From positions 1,061,452-1,125,451 of the forward strand of contig CM040450.1 of NCBI GenBank assembly GCA_022749755.1: a stretch of 64,000 nt of DNA, read 5' to 3'. Both the position numbers and the translations under genes were made by a program. The notes under the pieces are model-generated. The model did no database searches. It was given only the letters and a program-made list of their open reading frames with translations, and had not been told where the DNA came from. The stretch's first letter is position 1. The number at the start of each line of letters is the position of its first letter. Origin of the DNA: Azadirachta indica (lineage: Eukaryota; Streptophyta; Magnoliopsida; Sapindales; Meliaceae). This document shows positions 1-12,148 of the stretch, piece after piece.

Positions 1-486
1 ACGTTATCATTTTCTTTCTTTTGGCACCTAGTTGATAAGGACATGATAATCCATTCAACTCATATATATTGCATCTGCTCAAATTATATTCCTACAACTT
101 TTATTCTAAAAATGTGGAAAGAAGCAGAAGTTGGAGTGAATTTGGAATGCTCCCATATATATATAGTTGTTTACTTATTTACTGTGTGGAAGATTTTACA
201 TAGGGCACAGTAACCATGTCGAGAATCACTTGACAAGTGCTTGCATGATGTGAGATATCGGTATTGTCCATTGTGGGAGATTTTTCTTTATGTACAAATG
301 AATTTTCCTTTGTTGCTAATAGTAAATAATACAGAAAGTAAAGAAAGGCAAATATTACTGGCTGTTACTAGGGTTGATTTTAATATGCTTGCTGGTAGTT
401 GCCAAGTGCCTTTTCTTGTATTAGACAAAATTTGGTTAAAATTGTTTACAATAAGTTCTGAAGCTCTTCTAATTATTGAATGCCAG
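1..486. other. intron sequence upstream of the first visible protease exon
   Basis: No coding similarity was seen here. It precedes the acceptor CAG at 484-486 of the aspartic protease gene, so it is read as the 3' part of an intron; the upstream exons with both catalytic aspartates would lie outside the window. Confidence 0.5.
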
Positions 487-3451
487 ATAACTGCCTCTGT
501 TTCAAAATCTGTGACTCCTACAATGTCTAAAGGAAAACAGTGTTATCTTGTCTCCTCCAGGTTCCTTCTATAACTTCATTTTTCCAGGTTTCTCCAGTAG
601 TTGTATTTATATAAAGAAAGGTTTTGTTGTGTCAGGTGGGTCATCTTTTCTTTCTTTTTAACAAACATCTGAATGCAATCCATATCTGTTATGTATTCAG
701 TGTTTCCGAGATATTTCCTCTGGTCAGTTTAAATTTTGAGGCTGGTGCAACCATGGTCTTAAAGCCAGAAGAGTACCTCATACATCTTGGATTCTATGTG
801 AGTTTTTAATCATTCCTCTTGCAATTCCACATGTTTTAAAAGTTAACAAATCAGATATGATTCTTGTGAATGTGACGCTACTACTGAAAGTTGAAAGCAA
901 TGCTTTCTTGTTTCAGGATGGTGCTGGAATGTGGTGCATTGGTTTTGAGAAAGTTCAAGGAGGAGTATCAATTTTAGGAGGTTGGACCTTGGACCTTGGA
1001 CTATTGTTTCTTTTACTAGATTTAAATTTCCTGAAGCATAGCTTGAGAAGTTTCCGCTGACCCTGCTGATTCATATTGCAACTGTATATATTATGGAATT
1101 TATTAGTGATTCCATTGGAAGTGCATTTAGTTGGTGATTCAGTTTTTGACATCACAATGCACTACCACTTCTAACATGTGTTTTTGCTGTCTTTTGCTAC
1201 ACCATATTATATCTTTATGCTTCACAATAATTGTTTAATATCTGTGCATGTGCATGTTATAGATTGCTTCAGCTTTCTCATATATCTTTTGCTTGTATGT
1301 TGCAATGCATTATTTGTCTACAGCGATTGTTTAATATCTCTGCTAATACATATGTGCAATGCAAATTGTTCTGCGAAAAGGATGAATTACGGCTTTTCTG
1401 TTCAATAGCTGAATAAAGGTGTTTCTTTCCACCCTACATGGATAAAGTAGATAAACGTGAATTAATTCTAACTCTCACATAATGAAAAAAAGTAAAAAAT
1501 CCTACAGGACCACTGTAGATTGCTAACATCAGGAAATGGAATAGTTGGGATTTCTGTGTAACTGGCTGAGCCACTAAAGTAGCTAAAGTGGTAATAAATC
1601 CCGTCAGTGAAATAGTTCCTGTGGAAAGTCCGTGTATTCCCTGAACTCAATCGCTTGCTGCTGTTGCTCTTCATTTTTCTGTTGAGGTCTTATCCTGTAG
1701 AAGTACTCAAAATTGGGTCACTGATCGAATTCTAGGTTTCTTTGTAAACCTTATTGGTTACTTCCAATTACATAAATCAATAGTTCAAACTGCACTTAGA
1801 GGTAGGGCATTTCCTAGCCCTGAATTTTGACATTATTGAATTAGCATTAGTCATGTAATTTTTTCTGAACTGTGTGTGTATGTTGGTGCGCTTGTGTTTA
1901 CCATTTCTTTGGTCTCTGTTTTTTTTATTCGTCCATCTTTTATCATATATCCCTATTACCTATATTATTAAAGTTCATATTGATTATATTTTTCTTACAA
2001 TAAATTACCAGAATAGGTATTTTAACCTTCGATATATGCTTTCTTTCTGGTCTACACATGCTCATATACACTATATAGAGCATGCATTATTGTGATTCAG
2101 AACATAGGACCCTGACCAGTTACTAATAAAATTCATAATTTCCATGATGCTTTTGGGTTTTGTTTTATTTTTACTTTTAATTTTACGTTTTTAGTACTTA
2201 GATTTGCTATGGAGTAATAAAACTGTTGATCTTTCATGTTAAAACGCCTTTTACAACCTGCCTTGAGCCTGTATTTCTGCCTTTGTTCCTATTTCATTTT
2301 GCCCTTATTGTTTGATTAAAAGGAAGGTTGCTGGTGGAACCATTACATGTTGGTAAGTTTATGATGGTATTCATGATTTTCAAACTAAACCTTCATAGTC
2401 TTTGTATCCCTTTGGTGCTCTTCGACACTTTGATCTTTTTAGCATGGACATCTTGTCCCCTTTGTACATCCTTTTTATTTTAATACATGTTTCTCTGTTT
2501 CTTCCAAGGAATATAAAAGGGCAATAGGGCTCATTATATTGTTTTGTTGAGTAGTCTCACACTTTAAGGTCCGTTGATACTAAAATTAGGATCAAATCAC
2601 TATTCTGTGACTTTGGTTAGCATTAATCTCAAATCACTGGTCCTATAAACAGTTTTTCTTTCAAGAGAAGATATGCTTTGATTGTCTGTAATTTCTTTTC
2701 CATATGTCAGGGATTAGGAACTGTTGTTCATCATTTAAATTATCACTTCAACCAAAAACTTAAGTTGATAGGTTCTTCCCAACAAGAGTATACTTAAGTT
2801 ATAAACATGCCCTCATGTGCAATGCATGTGGATCAAATACAATCAGAACCACAAGCATACTAACGAAAACATGTAATGCCGATGGGGATGCCGTTCGGCC
2901 CAAAATGTTTAAACTAATAAAGAAGCATTAGTAGTACTTAAAACTCTCGACATTTGCAATGCAATGGCTTTCTCTAGAATATTTTTGACCATAATACAAA
3001 CGTCTTTGTCTTTTACTAGAAATATGAATGGTTATCAAAATTGTGGCACTTTCATCTTGTACTTACTGTGGGTCCTAACCAATCAACATCTTCGTTTTGC
3101 AGATCTCGTTCTAAAAGATAAGATCTTTGTCTATGATCTAGCTCGGCAACAAGTTGGGTGGGCTAACTATGACTGTAAGTTCAGTCGATGGTATATTAAA
3201 TTTCTTGCCTATTTTAGCTTTCTCACCACCTTATGGAAGAAATTAAACCCAGTAATTAAAATGACTTTTGACTTGAGTTTTCTATTCATCAGGTTCCATG
3301 TCTGTAAAATGTCTCTATAACTTTCGGTAAGGACCGGTTCATCAATGCTGGACAACTGAGCGTGAGTAGCTCAACAAGGGATATGCTCTTGATCAGGCTG
3401 CTAGTTCTGAGCATAATAGTTCTCTCCGTGCATAGTTTAGTGTTTTTGTAA
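487..3451 (+). CDS. aspartic protease (pepsin-like A1 family), 3' part only, frameshifted last exon
   Basis: Five exons are readable: 487-560, 701-797, 917-980, 3103-3174 and 3293 onward, all with GT-AG borders and matching phases. The first encodes [12 protein letters not shown] and the second ends in [13 protein letters not shown]. The third contains [12 protein letters not shown], and the fourth reads [15 protein letters not shown]...VGWANYDC. These are the C-terminal lobe blocks of plant secreted or membrane-anchored A1 aspartic proteases (the aspartic proteinase-like protein 2 type). Such enzymes cleave proteins in the apoplast or secretory system. In the last exon a run of four A (3306-3309) puts the frame out and gives a stop at 3328-3330. 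One base fewer would keep the frame open to TAA at 3449-3451 and give a Ser-rich stretch and a hydrophobic C-terminal tail, as expected for a GPI-type anchor. The 2.1 kb fourth intron is unusually long. The start and catalytic Asp motifs are outside the window. Confidence 0.85.
981..3102 (+). other. long intron of the aspartic protease gene
   Basis: The stretch lies between donor GT at 981 and acceptor AG at 3101-3102, in phase 1. It is about 2.1 kb, whereas the neighbouring introns are 119-140 bases. No ORF in it is supportable. The size suggests old insertions, but no LTR or MITE ends were recognised. Confidence 0.6.
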
Positions 3452-4559
3452 TATATACCTTCCTAGTAATTCCATTCTTTGTCAAAATGTGTATTGGCTT
3501 GGGTGATATTATTTATTGTAATCAGCCTGCAGCCCTTTCAGATGGCAAATACGAAACGTTCCAATTCTTCTGCTGCTGGCCTTTTCCTTCTTCTCAATTG
3601 AGCATTGCCACAATTGTAAATTACTGGTGTACTAGGTAAGGCTAAGTGTTTTAAAACATTAAACTGTGGCCATCGAAGTAGAACAAAATTAATATTGTTG
3701 ATGAAACACAGAAAGTTATTGCAGCTAGAGATGTAGAAATTATTTAGTGTGCAGGTTAAGGAGTAATTTTGTAACATTTGCTTACTGGGATTCGCTATTG
3801 TAAATTTTACATTTTTAAATTTTGTGTTAGATGTGTTATGGTTTACAAATTCAAATTTTAGATTGGAATTTGTAATTTGTAATTTGTGTAAGATATATCA
3901 ATTTTAGTGTTGTGACTAATTCAATTTAATTATCAATTAAAGTAACTAATTATCCCATTTACAAGGTGTTTTATTTTCTTTATTTGTTATTAACACAATC
4001 TCTGATATGTGAAATACGTTGGTATTATACTGTTGTTATAATTGTTCTTATAAGTATGCTTTTTGTAATGTTATTTAGTGATACTATTAAAAGAAGGACG
4101 ATTTGTCTCCAATGTGTCTTGATATGGAGTATATTGCATATAAATTCTTTAATCCATATATTTTGCATAGCTATCTTAAATAGCTTATGAATTTACTAAA
4201 ATAGTCCTTTTATTATATTATATTTATAAAACACAAAACGTTCACCGCGAGACGGTCGTGTAAATATTATCAATACTGTAATGTTGTCAGTCTTGAAATG
4301 TCGTTTACGTACTACAAATAGTTGTGCGCCGCCGTTTTACACATTTGCCTAACATTACGCGATCCCTCTAGTACATGGCCTCGTATATTACACAATACTG
4401 TATATTTTATGGTCATTTTAATTTTTCGTAATTCATTAGAAGGTAAAAAGACTTGTAAGTCTATAAAGTTTGATATAATGAATAAATTAATCCTAATAAT
4501 TTTTAAAAATATTTATAAAAATTTTAATTTATTATAAAATAATGATTATATTTGTATAA
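3452..4559. other. intergenic DNA after the protease gene, no gene seen
   Basis: This is the presumed 3' UTR and downstream spacer. It becomes AT-rich after about 3780. A short stretch richer in CG at 4240-4390 has no recognisable coding or repeat identity. Short open frames here have no family resemblance. Confidence 0.4.
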
Positions 4560-5220
4560 GATATTTAACAAAAATTATTATTAAATTTTTAAAATTTAAT
4601 TAAATATAATAAATTTATCAAAAAACATTAAAAAAATAAATCATAATATTATTTATAATCCATCAATAATATAATATTTATTAGCATATTATAAATTTAT
4701 GTATTTTAATAAATAATATAAATAATATTTGCTAATATATTATAAATAAAATATAAATTTATTTATTTTTCAATGTATCTAACAATTAAATATCAATTAA
4801 GTATTAAAAATAATAAGTAAAATAAATCATAAATAAATATTAATATATAAATAAAATATATTATAGTACAATACTTATGATTATGTTATAATTTACATTT
4901 ATTTAAAGCTAAAATATATAAAATATATTTTATATTTAATATATATTTATAAAATATAATAAAAATGTAAAATTTTAAAATTTTATAATATATTAATAAG
5001 CATTATATTATTAATATATATATTTTTTATAAATATATCATATTTTGTCAAATTTTAAAGATTTAATAATTTTTTTGGTTGAATAACTATTATTGATAGG
5101 AATATGATAGTCATTTTATAATAAATCAGGACTTTTATAGTTATTTTTAAAATTATTAAAATTAATCTGTTCATTAAACTAAATTTTAAGGACCTACATG
5201 TTTTTTTTCCCGTCATTAAA
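4560..5220 (+). repeat. dispersed AT-rich repeat, copy 1
   Basis: This very AT-rich stretch shares an ordered series of words with 53480-53920 in the same orientation: ATAATAAATTTATCAAAA, AGTACAATACTTATGATTAT, TTTTGTCAAATTTTAAAGAT, and near the end a (T)AAGGACCTACATGTT block that matches AGAGACTTGTATGTT in copy 2. The shared order argues for an old dispersed repeat rather than chance AT richness. No terminal repeats or coding capacity were seen, so the class is unknown. Confidence 0.55.
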
Positions 5221-6960
5221 TTTTTTATAAATTGTGTTTCATTAATATTTTATATACTTTTCAATTTTAAAACATGTGAAAAAAATTCTCTAAAATTTAT
5301 TTAAAAATATGGCATCAAATATAAAATAGTTTTGTTATAAAATTTAGTTTCACAACATTTAATTACCTCATTTCTTCTTTGATTTATCATTTTCTTAGTT
5401 ACACCCTCTTATTAATTTATACGCACATGAGCAACTTCAATTTTCTCCATCCATAAGAAAATGGTTTAAAGGATATGTTATTATATTTTATTATAATTTT
5501 TCTTAACTTGATTACATAAATATAAATAACAAATGGTTAATTTAATTTCATTTACATGCAAAAGAGAAGAGCTGTAAAATAATGGACGTAAATAAAGTTT
5601 TGGCACTTCTAATTTTTTGGGCCAAGGGGTTTGTTTTTCTGAAGAGTTATTTATTTTTTAACTTATATCTGAATAATTATTAAAAATAATTAAATATAAT
5701 TAAGTTAAAAATTTTGATTTAAATCTAAATAAGTAAATGTCTAAATAATTTAATATTTTTATTTTTTAAAAATATTTTTATTTTATTAATTTATTTACTA
5801 ATAAAACTAAATTTTTTAATTAATTATTTTTGACGTATCTCTTCTTTTATCGTGGGTTTCTCTATTTGTCTTTTCAGTCATACTTATTTTATATTTTAAT
5901 TATTATAATAAATTTATATATTTATATAATTATAATTATATTATAATATATAATATGACTTGTTATTTTTATTTAACTTTTATTGATTTTTATATAATCA
6001 ATTAGAAATTATTTTTGAAAAAAATCATATATCAAACAAAAATATATAATATACATACAAATATAATTTATTAATTTTTTATTTATTATTGTATTAATAT
6101 AATTAAAATTATTATAAAGATAAGCATATTATTTAAGAGGGTATATATGTTAAAATATCAATTTTCAGACTTTTTGTTCAACTCAATATTTATTTTTAAA
6201 TATTTTTAAATAAAAAATAAAATTATTATTTAAATTCAAATTTCAGTTATAATCAGATTTTAGTTATATTTAGAGTTCAGACAAAAAAAAATAAATACTA
6301 CCTAAAACGTAACTTGTATTAAAATAGCTTTATTAACAAACATTATAATTTTGCACTTTGAGAATACCATATTAGATCTATAAATATTAATTACAAGGTG
6401 ATAATTATGTAAGAAATCTAAATAATTTATAAAAGAGTAAAGGTCAAAAAAAAAAAAAATAAAAAAAAAGCCCATCAAAATGTCTTGCACATAACAACTA
6501 CAAGGCTAAATAATGCATACAAAATTTGAACTATCAGTTTATGAATTGAAGCGATCAACGTATTAAAACCACAGGCAGCTGAACCAAATTAAATTGACTC
6601 AAATAAATCGGTTTGAATCGGTTCAATTCTATTCAGATTGTATCTTTTTTATCCACCTCTATGTACATCGGTTCAGTTTAATTCATTCCTTTTTGTCTGC
6701 CCTTATGCATATTTGACGTAAAGACCTTTTGAATATTTGGTTTTCTGTGACTCTCTTTTCAATAGCTTTAAGAATAGTCTACGATTTTTTTTTTATTTGT
6801 TGGTAAATTTCTAATTATATAACTTTACAATTCATCATTTTACAACTTATTCGTAATACAACTCCATAAAATATCCCAATAAGTATTAGGCCCAATTGTA
6901 TTTTTTATAACTCAAGCAGAAATATTTTAAACGCATTAGCGTATTTATGTGTGCGCATAT
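5221..6960. other. AT-rich intergenic DNA, no gene seen
   Basis: The stretch is mostly homopolymer-rich AT sequence. At 6590-6690 there are repeated GGTTCA/GAACC words (ATCGGTTTGAATCGGTTCAA) of the kind common in plant LTRs, without clear borders. No ORF here is credible. Confidence 0.4.
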
Positions 6961-6999
6961 TCTTTAAAAAAAAAAAAAAAGAGAAACAAGAGAACTTGT

Positions 7000-7275
7000 T
7001 ATGACTTTTATTGGAAGCCATGGTAAAGAAGAAGTGAACAAGAATGGAGAAAAGGAGAAGAAGGAAGAAAGAAAAGGACGAAGAAGGGAAAGAAAGGGAA
7101 GAAAGGAAGGAAGGAAGGAAGGAAAAGCAAGAAGTTTGGAAGAAAGTTGGGAAAAGAACGGGAGAAAGGAAGAGACCTGGAAAGAAGAAAGAGGGAGATA
7201 AAAAGAACAGTGACAGAGAAGAGGAAGCAGAAGAGGAAGAAGAGTGTGATATATACATATATATATATATATATT
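7000..7275 (+). repeat. purine-rich low-complexity tract followed by (TA)n
   Basis: From about 7020 to 7240 the + strand is nearly all A and G, with GAAGGAAGGAAGGAAGG at its core. A TA microsatellite follows at about 7250-7274. Open frames on both strands are by-products of the skewed composition (Lys/Glu/Arg on one strand, Ser/Phe/Leu on the other). Confidence 0.85.
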
Positions 7276-8723
7276 TGATAAAAAACTCGTCGGAAACAGA
7301 CAGTTGGAATGCATTTTTATCAGGGGCCCTGTTTGCAAGAGTTTCTGAATTGAGGAAAATATTTGTAGTTATCATGGGTTGATTTGCCTAAATTCTAAAA
7401 CTAGTTACACTTTGTGAAATTTAAAAGAATTTAGCGCCAAACTGAAACTTTTATTTCCTTACAGGTCTGAATGTAATTAATTAGTGTCATTTTTATCGAT
7501 AAAAAAATTTAAAGGACTATAAAACATTTATACGTTAAATTTCTATTCGCCCCATTGTATAAAAATAATCTTTAAAATGCCCCTAAATTTTAAAAAAATT
7601 ATTGCAATGCTCCCAAATCTTAACTTTTATTGTTTTGACCAAATAATGTGCGAAAGACGCAAATAAACTCGAGCTGTTCTTTAGATCTCAAATAATATAT
7701 ATTTTATATATTTTTTAGTGACATTAGATGAATGCTACAAATTCTGACCTAATTTTTGGGTGGGGGGAAACGTGCCAGACAGCCAAAAATGAAAGTCCTC
7801 AAATATTTTTTTCATATTAAATATTAAAGCGCTAATAATATTTTTACGTTTTTTTTTTGTCTTTTTTTAAGAGATCACGTTTTTGTGCTTGGAAAGAAGA
7901 AAAAAAAAGTAATTACATAGTCTATCACCTCTTCCCACAAATTCCAATACAACTGCAAGATCTCTCTGTTAAGAGCTTCGCAAGATACATATTTGATTTA
8001 ATTCCCACAAGTTTTTCTTGAGCAGAAAGCGAATCACTTGAAAAGAATTCACATTGCCAATGTGGGTTTGTATTCAAACCTTACAAGTTGCTCTCTTTGC
8101 CTTCTCTTTATCCCTTTATGCCTCTTCTCGCTCTTACTTCCATCTCTACACAAGTGTGTCCCTCTTGCTCTCTTTCTCTCTTTATATGTTTTTTTAAGAT
8201 TGAATTTAATGGGTTTTGGAATTTATGGGAAGTCAATGTTTAGATGGAGAATAAGGATGAAAGTGGATCAGGTGAGAAAAAGGTGGAACTCGACTAGGTG
8301 AGAAAAACTGGGTTTTTATGAAACAGTTGAAAGTTTTGGCGAGGAATCTTACTTGGTTCTTGGGAAAATTATGGAACAGAAAAAGAAAAGAAAGTGAAGG
8401 TTTTGAATCAGTTGCTTTGATAATTCTTACAGGGACAACAGGAGTTATTTCGACTTGGATTAGTGGTTATCATTGTTTAGATTTTAGAAAATCGAAAATA
8501 AGAAAGAATGAGTCTTTTTTTTCATATATATATATATATATATATTGAGAATGAAAAAAATATCTCATGCAATTTCTACATTCGTAACTATTGTTTTCTG
8601 ATGACATCTTTTGCTCACTGTATCAACTGCAAGCCTTCTTTTTGGCGGGGCATTTTCTAGACCATCTTACTTTCGGATATCCGATCCAGCAAGGAACCTT
8701 TTTGTATGAATTCTAACTAACTT
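7276..8723. other. spacer with no supportable gene
   Basis: Several short open frames (8038-8548) encode sequence with no recognised family and lack a coherent exon structure. A TA microsatellite lies at 8525-8546. A 5' UTR or short unknown gene cannot be excluded for 7900-8480, where base composition is less AT-rich, but nothing supports one directly. Confidence 0.35.
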
Positions 8724-8943
8724 AAAATAGTATCTAATGATTCTCCTCGATACCAGTTTTGTTAATATTCAACTTCTTCTATTGTTTTTTTTATCCCTTT
8801 GGTTTTGGTTATAGTTTCTTTTAGTTTTGCTAAGGGGTAAGGTTCTTTTGTCCTCGCTGTTTTTGGTGTGGCTGTTCTCTTTTGGATTAATGCATTCTCT
8901 CTGTTTATGAGGTTAATTTAAAAAAAAAAGAAAAATAGTATCT
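8724..8943 (+). mobile_element. 5'-truncated LINE (non-LTR retrotransposon) 3' tail with target duplication
   Basis: A 12-base direct repeat AAAATAGTATCT occurs at 8724-8735 and 8932-8943. The roughly 196 bases between them end in a poly(A) run (about 8919-8929), preceded by T/G-rich text with ATTAATGCATT that is typical of plant LINE 3' ends. This fits target-primed reverse transcription on the + strand with heavy 5' truncation. No coding sequence remains. Confidence 0.75.
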
Positions 8944-9730
8944 GATTGAGCAATCTCTTAGTTATTTCATGAACCTGAATATGGTGAATGATATGCTAGC
9001 TTGGAGTTCAATGGAACTCTGTATATATCTAATTCATTATTTATCATCTTCATGAAGTTTTGAGCTGGAAAACCTTTTGCTTGATGATTTTGGAAAATAT
9101 AGCAATATTAGGATCGAAGTATATATGAGCTGCAAATGTATACCTCCAAAGATTGTCTGCAGTTAGCTTTAACTATAATACTGTATGCATTCTTTGGCAC
9201 AGAGAAGTGCTTGCTACATCCACGTTTTTGCACTGTCTAGATGGTTGGCAGTTATGTTGTAGCCGTGTATGGCTCACCACTTACTCTGATGGAATACAGA
9301 TTATTTTTTGAGGTAAAAAAATCATTTTTCCTACTACTTTTTCTTTAAAGCTCCTAATGGTATCTTATGAGTTTGTTGAATGATCCAATGTATTATATCT
9401 ACACAGACCAAAATATTAAACCAGAAGCAGATTATTTGGAGCCATATCAATTAAATGGGTTAATTATTGGGATATTTCGTTTATTCATTTTATTAAACAC
9501 GTTTCTTGTCAAACAGATTTTAAAGACATTACAGAATGCCAATAGTATGTGATCAGCTATTGGTTGAGCAGAAGATTTTAAACAAAATGATGCATTTGGA
9601 TAAGAAGTATTAGGCTTCATTGTTAGTTGTTTTAAATTTTCTAAGGTTAAAGTGATTCATTGATTTTCTACTGATATGCTGTCTTACTACACTCATTTCT
9701 TCTTGTATTCGGAGGGATTTTGACAGAAGC

Positions 9731-9973
9731 ATGTTCTGGTTACTTCTGCTTACTTTAGTACTCCTCCTAATTCTAAAATACAGAAAGAAAAGCTCTGAAA
9801 ACCAAAGAGGCTATGGAGCATTCACGTTCCCAAGATTTGAGATATTTCTTGTAATTCTTGCACTACTTTGTGTTTGCAAGGCCTCCGCTGCTCTAGTTAA
9901 AGATGAGTTACACATTAATTTTTCCCTTTTTATCATCGACATTGACTCCAAAAACTCTGCACTAGACATCTAA
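9731..9973 (+). pseudogene. fragment resembling a plant multi-pass transmembrane protein
   Basis: One open frame begins with a hydrophobic segment (residues 2-16), then a basic stretch KYRKKSSENQRGYGAFTFPR, then a second hydrophobic segment FEIFLVILALLCVCKASAALV (residues about 36-56). From memory this resembles the C-terminal membrane region of large plant glycine-rich transmembrane proteins of the At5g11700/At4g32920 kind, where a similar block precedes further membrane helices. The similarity ends at about 9904 and no flanking exons were found, so it is read as a gene fragment. The family assignment is from recall and is tentative. Confidence 0.4.
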
Positions 9974-10953
9974 TTACTTTTTGAAGCTGAATCCATATGT
10001 TCTGATTTTTTCATGCTTTCCAATCATAATTTTTATGATTTTTTAGGCCTTTTGGGGCTTCCTACTCCTTTGTACGCTTTTGCTCATTGTTTAATAGTAC
10101 TGCTCTAAGCCTTTGCTTAGACATTTTATAGAAAATATAAAAATAAAAATTATGGTGATGCTTTGTTTGAAGATTTAACTTCCTATAATACCGTTGTTAC
10201 AAACTTTGACAAGGGAATGATTACATTGCTTGTGTTATGTTTTTTAGCATGGTGGAAACTTAAGCAGTATTGAGCTTTAAATGCATTCTAAGTTCCGTTG
10301 CAATGAAAGAAGAACTATTCAATGATTTCTTGGAAATGTTTATTAAGGTTTTCCTTTCTAACGTTTTTTTCTTTTTTGAGTATTTCTTTCTACTGTTGTC
10401 TAATCTTGTTATATTCTTCTTCTTACAATTCATTTGTTATCAAAGCCTTAATGCTTCTACAGAAGAATAGTTTGCAGAGAAAAAAATCCCTCAATTGCTA
10501 CGGTGACTACATTATTTGGGTATAAGGAAAATGTTGCATGGCTAGAAGAGATTGAGTTGGCAGATTTGGCTGAAGTGAAAAATGGAATGTTGGGACTAAA
10601 ACTGATATTTCTTTTTAGCTTTTTCTTGTAGAACAAAAGTAGCGGAAAATAATATGCAAGTATGGAAAAATCATAATTAGTTTTTTGTATATTTTTTTGT
10701 GTACTTAGGATTGGGTCTATACTTGAAATTTATTATGTGATACGCAAGATGACATATATATATATATATATATATATATAGATATATAATTTTGAATGGA
10801 ATGATTTGGATTTTGAGATTATATTATATTATTTCATATTTGACATTTACATTTAGATAGATACTTTTGAGGAAAATTATAAATTAAAAGAAAAACATAT
10901 GACTATTAATAACTTTTAAAGAAATGTTAAAATAACAAGAAAATATTTTAGAA
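9974..10953. other. spacer, no gene seen; (TA)n microsatellite at about 10753-10782
   Basis: Short open frames are hydrophobic by-products of T-rich sequence. A TA dinucleotide run lies at about 10753-10782. The word TTTTTCTTGTAG at 10621-10632 resembles the inner part of a CACTA-type terminal repeat but lacks the terminal bases. Confidence 0.4.
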
Positions 10954-11375
10954 GCATTTTTACTAGCTACTAACATGTATGCTAGTAGATTGTATAAGAA
11001 AATGTTGGCGTCTCTAAAATGCTACTATTGGTACAATGCTTGCATTTTTTAAATATTACAAAATATTGGATAGTAGCATATAAATTGCTATTGAAGTCAT
11101 AGTAATAGCATTTTTTTCATGCTATATCTTAAATTTGGTAGCACTTTATATATAAATGTTACGTATAGTCCAATAATAGCATTTATGCAATGCAATAAGA
11201 GGTGATTTTGTAGCTTTTTTACATGCTATTAATTCATTATTGTAGCATCGAATTAATGCTACAAAAAGTAAAAACTTTTAGTTGCATTGGCTAACATAGC
11301 ATAAGCTAAAATACTACCAATTACATATGGTAGCATTTTTTAGATGCTACCATATATAACCTTTTATGTATTATA
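10954..11375 (+). mobile_element. CACTA-like subterminal repeat region
   Basis: A cluster of short words occurs in both orientations (AGCATTTTT, ATGCTAC, TGCTATTA, GTAGCATT), ending with ATATGGTAGCATTTTTTAGATGCTACCATATAT, a near-perfect hairpin at about 11324-11357, and the word GTATCGGTTGG near 11390. Dense, alternately oriented 10-12 bp motifs of this kind are typical of the subterminal regions of En/Spm (CACTA) transposons. No CACTA termini or transposase were found. Confidence 0.4.
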
Positions 11376-11579
11376 ACAGTTAGTATCGGTTGGCTTTTGA
11401 ATCCATTATAAAGTAGGGGCTCCATACTTGATTTTAGAATTCTTGAAATATTTTTTTTGATAAAAATAAAATGCTTACAAAGTTTCAAAACACATTCTTA
11501 AACTTGAGATCATCATGCACACATTTGAATCTTTAAGAACATTCATTTGTATTATTTTTTATGTGGGAGATCAATTTGT

Positions 11580-12148
11580 AAGTGTTTCTTTCTCTTCAAT
11601 TCGATTTTTGATTGTAAAGAAGTGAGAGAAATAGGTCTTTTACTTAGTTGAGATTGTAATTGGGTGTTTAAGGTGAGTAAATATTTATAAAAGTTATACA
11701 ATACTGTAAAATCTTAGGATCGGTGAGTGTTTGGGGTGAACAAACACTTATAAGATTTAAAAAATACCTAAAAATCCTCTTACTTATAATTTAAAGTCTT
11801 GTAGGATCAAAATTTAGTTATTCAGTGAAATCGTCAGGCTGGTTAGTTTGGAGGTGTGGACGTAGAACGAGGTTTGTTGAATCACGTAAAAATCATTGTG
11901 TTTGATCTCTCTCCATATACTCTTTATTATTGTTTATGTTTGTATTTGTCATGCACATTGCTCTCACATACTAGAAGTTTAATTTGTTGATATTCACATA
12001 TTAATTATTAGAATTGTTCGTTGAATTTATTGTACTATACCTAGAAGAATTTGAATCATTTTGAGTTGATTGTTGGGTTGTTTTCAAACTTGTTAAAATC
12101 CTTGACAACCTAATTCACCTTCTCTTGTCATGCCTTAATAGTATTTCA
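11580..12148 (+). mobile_element. 3' part of a copia-type (SIRE-like) LTR
   Basis: The text here runs in the same order as the LTR at 58758-59939: GTCTTTTACTTAG, GTGTTTGGGGTGA, AAAGTCTTGTAGGATC, then CCTAATTCACCTTCTCTTG and a TATTTCAACA end near 12140-12148. The phrase CATTGTGTTTGATCTCTCT is also shared with the copia remnant at 58200. It is a truncated LTR; no 5' border or internal coding region follows. Confidence 0.6.

Noticed and set aside
3966..4190. 74-codon hydrophobic open frame after the protease gene
   Set aside because: T-rich sequence gives Ile/Leu/Phe-rich frames by chance; there is no family resemblance or context.
6905..7382. Overlapping long open frames on both strands (Ser/Phe/Leu-rich and Lys/Glu/Arg-rich)
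   Set aside because: They are produced by the purine-rich low-complexity tract; the composition is extreme and there is no family resemblance.
8038..8548. Two consecutive + strand open frames
   Set aside because: No recognised family, no splice structure, and the second ends in a TA microsatellite.
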